A DNA stretch of 8,751 nucleotides from Clostridiales bacterium (GTDB lineage: Bacteria; Bacillota; Clostridia; Christensenellales; Christensenellaceae). Shown piece by piece: positions 5,794-8,751 of the stretch; positions within the stretch are counted from its first letter, which is position 1; every line of letters begins with the position of its first letter. The stretch is taken from the NCBI GenBank assembly GCA_019420265.1, contig JAHZHM010000222.1, forward strand, positions 1-8,751, in the 5' to 3' direction. The notes under the pieces were generated by a model that made no database searches, was not told the origin of the DNA, and saw only the letters and a program-made list of their open reading frames with translations. Both the position numbers and the translations under genes were made by a program.

Positions 5794-6426
5794 ATGAAAT
5801 TGCAGCTTGCACTTGATCTCTACGACATCGATAAGGGCCTTGAAATGGTGCATAAAACGAAAGACTATGTCGATGTATTTGAACTGGGAACTGGCTTTAT
5901 GGGTGCGCATGGCTATGAACTGGTCAAAATTTTCCGTGCCGCTTTCCCGGATATTCAACTTTTGGCCGATGTAAAAACTGTAGATGGCGGCTATAGCACA
6001 TCCAAAAAGATGTTCGATTATGGCGCAAACTTTGCGACGGTTGTGGGCTATGGAGATATGTCCACGGTTGCAGGCGCTGTGCAGGCGGCCAGAGAAGCTG
6101 GCCCTGGGCATTACGCGATGGCCGATCTGATGCATATTCAGGACTATTCCGCCCATAAGGAAAAACTGAATAAAGCCGGAATGGATTACGTCTGCGCGCA
6201 TATCGCAGTCGATTCCGAAGGCAAAGAGGATCACCGCTCCTATGAAGAGGTGCTTTCTGGCATTATGGCGACGGGCTTTGATGCGAAAGTTGCCGTAGCA
6301 GGCGGGCTGACGCTGGAACGGATTCCGCTGGTGAAAAAATATAATGTCGATATGGTCATTATCGGCCGTGCGATTTTGAATGCGGAGGATCCGGGTGCTG
6401 CGGCTAAGGCATTCAAAGAAGCATAG
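5794..6426 (+). CDS. HPS/KGPDC-family protein, copy 4 (most divergent)
   Basis: A 210-residue family member and the most divergent of the four. Visible: Asp8 (LALD), Glu30 (DVFELG), Asp59/Lys61/Asp64 in DVKTVD (the Thr form seen in many HPS enzymes), Asp111, His136 (CAHIAVD), Val139, Ala169-Gly-Gly and Arg192 (IGRAI). At the four positions known to separate KGPDC (Glu, Arg, Thr, Arg) from HPS (Asp, Val, Ala, Ala/Gly), this copy is HPS-like at three and KGPDC-like only at the final arginine. It therefore differs in pattern from copies 1-2 and from copy 3. GGAGG lies 8 bases before the ATG. It lies beyond the 5740-5759 hairpin, so its expression may be lower or separately set, and it is closed by the strong terminator at 6503-6535. 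Substrate is unresolved. Confidence 0.86.
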   Translation: MKLQLALDLYDIDKGLEMVHKTKDYVDVFELGTGFMGAHGYELVKIFRAAFPDIQLLADVKTVDGGYSTSKKMFDYGANFATVVGYGDMSTVAGAVQAAREAGPGHYAMADLMHIQDYSAHKEKLNKAGMDYVCAHIAVDSEGKEDHRSYEEVLSGIMATGFDAKVAVAGGLTLERIPLVKKYNVDMVIIGRAILNAEDPGAAAKAFKEA

Positions 6427-6502
6427 CAAGATGTGCACCCGAAGTTTGAGATGATGCGCAGATTTTATATGCTTGTTTTCTCAAAAAGGATGCAATAAAT
6501 AG

Positions 6503-6535
6503 AAAAAAGCCTTGCTCAAAAAGCAAGGCTTTTTT
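6503..6535 (+). terminator. Strong Rho-independent terminator ending the HPS-family operon
   Basis: GCCTTGC (6509-6515) and GCAAGGC (6523-6529) form a perfect stem around a 7-base loop, extended by six A (6503-6508) pairing with six T (6530-6535). The T run makes it a textbook terminator on the plus strand, and the A run makes it symmetric on the minus strand, where no gene needs it. The 76 bases between the copy 4 stop and this stem show no ORF or other signal. Confidence 0.9.
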
Positions 6536-6553
6536 ATTGAGCAGTTTAGTAGG

Positions 6554-6583
6554 TTGGCCTAATTTTGGGCAGTATGATATAGT
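6554..6583 (+). promoter_or_regulatory. Candidate extended -10 promoter for the DUF218 gene
   Basis: A -35 TTGGCC (6554-6559) and a -10 TATAGT (6578-6583) are spaced by 18 bases, with TG (6575-6576) one base before the -10. Predicted initiation near 6590 gives a leader of about 16 bases ending at the TTG start, and would exclude the in-frame upstream ATGs at 6537 and 6588. It directly follows the preceding terminator, as expected for a new unit. Confidence 0.5.
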
Positions 6584-6591
6584 AGACATGG

Positions 6592-6608
6592 AAGGAGGGG
6601 ACAACTTG
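6592..6608 (+). promoter_or_regulatory. Ribosome site that fixes a TTG start for the DUF218 gene
   Basis: AAGGAGGGG (6592-6600) lies 5 bases before TTG (6606-6608). The in-frame ATG at 6588 overlaps or precedes this site and cannot use it. Confidence 0.7.
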
Positions 6609-7361
6609 CAGTATGTTTGGCTTATATTAGGCGTTCTTCTCATTGCGGATACCTTGTTTGCCGCGAAAATGTCTAACCTTAACCTTGGTGTGCTTCTCCC
6701 GGGATTTTTGGGTATCCCGTTGGTTTGCTATGGATGTATTGCCCTTTTTGCCCCGCAGATATTGGAGTTGCGCTGGGCCCAGATTGCCGTTTGTATTGCG
6801 GCTGTCTGTTATCTCCTCCTTCTTGTGGCATTGCTCGGCTGCGTTTTTTGCACGATGCTGTATGCAGCGCGCTGCAAAAATATGGAAGCAGATGCGGTTA
6901 TTGTCCTGGGCGCAGGGCTGCGCAAAAACAGACCATCGCGCTTGCTGCGCATGCGGCTGAATGCGGCGATTCGCGCGGCGCAGAAGGATAGACTACCCAT
7001 CTTGGTAACGGGTGGAAAAGGCAGACAAGAGGAGCTCTCTGAAGCAGAGGCCATGCGGGATTATCTTCTGGAGCAGGGTGTTTTGCCTCAGTCTATTTTG
7101 CTGGAAAACCAGGCGCGCAATACTTATGAAAACCTCAAATTCTCCCGAAAAATCCTTTTGGAGCGATTTTCTTTTTTGCCCCGCGTTCTCATCGTAACCA
7201 GCGATTTTCATTGCTTTCGCTCTGCGCAGATCGCGAAGAAATTCTTTAGAGAATATGCGCTTTGGCCGGTGGCGTCTGCGTGGTATATGAAGCTGAATTT
7301 CTATTTGCGCGAAATGCTTTCCATCGCCAACTACTATCGCAGGGAGCTATTTCAAAAATAG
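6606..7361 (+). CDS. Membrane-anchored DUF218 protein (SanA/YdcF/ElyC-like)
   Basis: A 251-residue protein from the TTG at 6606. The N-terminal third has three likely membrane helices (about 2-20, 26-49 and 57-86), followed by a DUF218 domain from about 95 to the end. Domain signatures are visible: VIVLGAG (98-104), VTGGKG (134-139), a Glu-rich Ser-Glu-Ala-Glu segment near 145, NTYEN (172-176) and VTSDFHCFRS (197-206). Relatives such as SanA and ElyC of Escherichia coli affect envelope integrity and drug permeability; their biochemical reaction is not firmly established. A longer start at ATG 6537 would lie inside the upstream terminator and is unlikely. The gene follows its own promoter and is 24 bases before the DUF45 gene in the same direction. 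Domain assignment is confident; the cellular role is not. Confidence 0.88.
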   Translation: MQYVWLILGVLLIADTLFAAKMSNLNLGVLLPGFLGIPLVCYGCIALFAPQILELRWAQIAVCIAAVCYLLLLVALLGCVFCTMLYAARCKNMEADAVIVLGAGLRKNRPSRLLRMRLNAAIRAAQKDRLPILVTGGKGRQEELSEAEAMRDYLLEQGVLPQSILLENQARNTYENLKFSRKILLERFSFLPRVLIVTSDFHCFRSAQIAKKFFREYALWPVASAWYMKLNFYLREMLSIANYYRRELFQK

Positions 7362-7378
7362 CGTTGGTGTGATAGAAT
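7350..7378 (+). promoter_or_regulatory. Possible internal promoter at the DUF45 start
   Basis: An extended -10, TGATAGAAT (TG 7370-7371, TAGAAT 7373-7378), lies 17 bases after a poor -35, TTTCAA (7350-7355), within the end of the DUF218 gene. Initiation would fall at about 7385-7386, the first base of the DUF45 ATG. The -35 matches at 3 of 6 positions, so this is tentative. Confidence 0.3.
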
Positions 7379-7385
7379 AGGGGAT

Positions 7386-8078
7386 ATGGAAACAAAGAGC
7401 GCAAACGAGAAAATAGAATATACCCTGAAGCGCGGAATGCGCAAGACAATTTTGCTGCGCGTTACGCCCGAATGCAAGGTGGAGGTTTTGGCGCCCCGCC
7501 GCATTTCCCAGGAATTTATCGATGGCTTTGTGCAAAGCAAGCGGGAGTGGATAGAGAAGTGCCTGGAAAAAAAGGCAGAGCTCGCCCGCCAAAGAGCGGC
7601 TTACCGCATGGACACCCTTTTCTTTTTGGGCAAGGAATACCCCGTCAGGCCGGGAAAAGAGCAGGAAGTGCTCTTCGATGGCAGTTGTTTTCGTGTGCCC
7701 AATGGTGAGATGGAAGAGCGCAGGGCGCTGGTTAAGGCGTGGTATCGGCAGCAGGGCGCGGAAATTTTGAAGAAGCGGGTGCAGATTTGGGCCGAAAAGA
7801 TGAACACAGAATATGCGTCCGTAAAAATAACAGATGCGCGGACGCGCTGGGGCTCTTGCAGCGGCAAGAATCAGCTGAATTTTTCCTGGAGACTTCTATT
7901 TGCATCTGGCAGAGCGGTGGATTCGGTTGTCATCCATGAGCTGGCGCATACGATGGTGCACGCGCACTCCGCAGAGTTTTGGGAGATTGTCGCGCGCTAC
8001 TGCCCGGAATATCAGCAGATTCAGGAAGAACTGAAAGCGCTATCTGAAAAACTTTCGGTTTGGGGTTGGTCGCAATAA
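7386..8078 (+). CDS. YgjP-like DUF45 metal-dependent hydrolase
   Basis: A 230-residue protein of the DUF45/YgjP family, which resembles zinc peptidases. The family hallmark TRWGSCS (153-159) is followed by HELAH (184-188) and a downstream His194 before EFW, giving the expected HExxH plus third-His metal site. The N-terminal half has the usual basic strand-rich region and a helical Lys/Arg-rich segment (about 45-75). There is no signal peptide or membrane segment, so it should be cytosolic. The YgjP protein of E. coli has been reported as a nucleotide pyrophosphatase rather than a peptidase, so the substrate is open. The start at ATG 7386 is the only suitable one, but AGGGG sits just 2 bases before it, which is unusually close. 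A possible extended -10 (7373-7378) would start transcription almost at this ATG. The stop overlaps the terminator of the convergent tRNA. Confidence 0.9.
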   Translation: METKSANEKIEYTLKRGMRKTILLRVTPECKVEVLAPRRISQEFIDGFVQSKREWIEKCLEKKAELARQRAAYRMDTLFFLGKEYPVRPGKEQEVLFDGSCFRVPNGEMEERRALVKAWYRQQGAEILKKRVQIWAEKMNTEYASVKITDARTRWGSCSGKNQLNFSWRLLFASGRAVDSVVIHELAHTMVHAHSAEFWEIVARYCPEYQQIQEELKALSEKLSVWGWSQ

Positions 8079-8107
8079 AAAAGCCCTTTTGCAATGCAAA
8101 AGAGCTT
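8077..8107 (-). terminator. Rho-independent terminator of the tRNA-Leu gene
   Basis: On the minus strand AAGCTCTTTTGC (8107-8096) pairs with GCAAAAGGGCTT (8092-8081) through 12 pairs including one U-G, around a 3-base loop. The T run (8082-8077) completes a good terminator that starts at the last base of the encoded CCA. On the plus strand the wobble pair becomes an A-C mismatch and no T run follows, so it should not stop the converging DUF45 transcript. Confidence 0.8.
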
Positions 8108-8193
8108 GGTGCCGAAGGCCGGACTCGAACCGGCACGCTGTCGCCAGCGGTGGATTTTGAGTCCACTACGTCTGCCAATTCCATCACTTCGGC
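8107..8193 (-). tRNA. tRNA-Leu(CAA)
   Basis: An 87-base class II tRNA on the minus strand. The acceptor stem is GCCGAAG/CTTCGGC (7 perfect pairs), discriminator A, and CCA is encoded. The anticodon arm is GTGGA-CTCAAAA-TCCAC, giving anticodon CAA for the codon UUG. A long variable arm with a GCTG/CAGC stem identifies Leu, and the T arm has TTCGAGT between GCCGG and CCGGC. It is a single tRNA, not part of a cluster, with its own promoter and terminator. Confidence 0.97.
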
Positions 8194-8210
8194 AACTTTG
8201 AACATCAGTA

Positions 8211-8239
8211 ATTCTAGCATATTCCAGGGGGAACGTCAA
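8211..8239 (-). promoter_or_regulatory. Near-consensus sigma-A promoter of tRNA-Leu
   Basis: On the minus strand, -35 TTGACG (8239-8234) and -10 TAGAAT (8216-8211) are separated by exactly 17 bases, with an upstream TGC giving an extended -10. Transcription would begin near 8204, about 11 bases before the mature tRNA 5' end. Confidence 0.85.
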
Positions 8240-8254
8240 TAACAATTTGTCGTT
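8230..8254 (+). promoter_or_regulatory. Candidate ECF-type promoter driving the sigma factor gene
   Basis: GGAAC (8230-8234), 16 bases, then CGTT (8251-8254) matches the general ECF sigma layout (an AAC-containing -35, spacer of 16-17, CGT-type -10). Predicted initiation near 8260 leaves about 16 bases to the ATG at 8276. ECF genes are often autoregulated, so the location fits. It overlaps the -35 of the divergent tRNA promoter by one base, and the two polymerase footprints would collide. Confidence 0.5.
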
Positions 8255-8275
8255 TAGAAGAGCGGAAGGGTCAAA

Positions 8276-8751
8276 ATGGAGGAAGAAGCTATCCTGCTGA
8301 AAAAGGCAAAAGGGGGCGATCTCGCAGCCTTTGAAGCTTTGGTTCAGCTTTATAAAAATAAAATCTATGGGCTGGCGCTGCGCATGACTGGAGATGCCGA
8401 AGATGCCTTTGATGTTGCGCAGGAGAGCGTCCTAAAGCTTTATCGCGCGCTGCCAAAATTCAGGCAGGAATCCTCCTTTGCCACTTGGGTCTACCGGATC
8501 ACCCGCAACGCATCCCTGGATTTTCTGAGAAAAAAGCGCGCATCCCTTTCGCTGGAAGCGATGTATGAGCAGGGGATAGAGCCTTTTGCGGCAGAGAATA
8601 TCGAGGAGCGCGTCATCCTGATGGATGAAAACCGCGCTTTGGAGCAGCTGATAGAGGAACTGCCCGCCCAGCTCAGAGAGGTGATCTTGCTGCGCGATGT
8701 GGATGGATATTCCTATGAGCAGATAGCCCAGATGCTGCAGAGCACGCTTGG
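8276..8751 (+). CDS. ECF-family RNA polymerase sigma factor (C-terminus cut by window edge)
   Basis: 158 complete codons are visible of what is normally about 180-195 residues. Region 2 spans about 10-90: the core-binding segment GDAEDAFDVAQE (39-50), then KLYRALPKFRQ (54-64), then a -10 recognition segment around SSFATWVYRITRN (66-78) followed by LDFLRKKRA. A variable linker (90-118) leads into region 4, with ELPAQLREV (128-136) and the helix-turn-helix start DGYSYEQIAQML (143-154). There is no region 1 or 3, as is typical of ECF sigmas. The ATG has GGAAGGG 5-6 bases upstream. These factors usually act under an anti-sigma factor encoded just downstream, here beyond the window. The subgroup (for example SigW- or RpoE-like) cannot be settled from this part. 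A candidate self-recognised promoter lies at 8230-8254. Confidence 0.93.
   Translation, partial: MEEEAILLKKAKGGDLAAFEALVQLYKNKIYGLALRMTGDAEDAFDVAQESVLKLYRALPKFRQESSFATWVYRITRNASLDFLRKKRASLSLEAMYEQGIEPFAAENIEERVILMDENRALEQLIEELPAQLREVILLRDVDGYSYEQIAQMLQSTL

Noticed and set aside
3748..6438. Long open frames on the minus strand opposite each HPS-family gene (up to 230 codons)
   Set aside because: They recur in the same antisense position against each paralogue, as expected from shared codon use, lack ribosome sites and resemble no protein family.
1..8751. CRISPR array, insertion sequence, phage or integrase attachment signals, including at the tRNA
   Set aside because: No regularly spaced repeats, transposase or integrase genes, or duplicated tRNA 3' end were found; the similar sequence blocks are explained by the paralogous genes.

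Overview
The window looks like chromosome of a Clostridia-class Bacillota with roughly balanced base composition. This is inferred from strong AGGAGG-type ribosome sites, consensus-like sigma-A promoters, a heterodimeric ABC exporter pair, a tRNA with encoded CCA and an ECF sigma factor; a finer taxonomic placement would be a guess. Eleven genes are supported: nine proteins, one tRNA-Leu and one probable 30-residue microprotein. The first and last protein genes are cut by the window edges.

Positions 1-3348 (minus strand) hold two adjacent half-size ABC exporter genes. One has a degenerate ATP site (Asp for the catalytic Glu, Gln for the switch His). The other has canonical catalytic residues but a variant LSQGQ signature, so together they form a classic asymmetric heterodimeric drug/lipid exporter. 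Their strong promoter at 3393-3420 faces away from the next unit.

Positions 3455-6426 (plus strand) are the most unusual part. A promoter with an extended -10 leads into a 30-codon, very basic ORF with a good ribosome site, then two hairpins, then four consecutive genes of the same 210-211-residue TIM-barrel family. This is the OMP-decarboxylase-like group that contains 3-hexulose-6-phosphate synthase (HPS) and 3-keto-L-gulonate-6-phosphate decarboxylase (KGPDC). All four keep the catalytic DxKxxD, the Asp and Glu near the N terminus and the active-site His, but they differ at the positions that separate HPS from KGPDC. Copies 1 and 2 are about 80% identical by hand alignment and HPS-like; copies 3 and 4 carry the KGPDC-type phosphate arginine in an otherwise HPS-like site. 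No 6-phospho-3-hexuloisomerase or other sugar gene is visible. A GC-rich hairpin with a short U run separates copy 3 from copy 4, and a strong terminator ends the unit at 6503-6535.

Positions 6554-8078 (plus) carry a membrane-anchored DUF218 (SanA/YdcF-like) protein starting at TTG and a DUF45/YgjP-type HELAH metalloprotein. Positions 8077-8239 (minus) hold tRNA-Leu(CAA) with its own terminator and near-consensus promoter. Position 8276 onward (plus) is an ECF sigma factor. A candidate ECF-type promoter (GGAAC-N16-CGTT) in front of it overlaps the divergent tRNA promoter, suggesting autoregulation and competition between the two.
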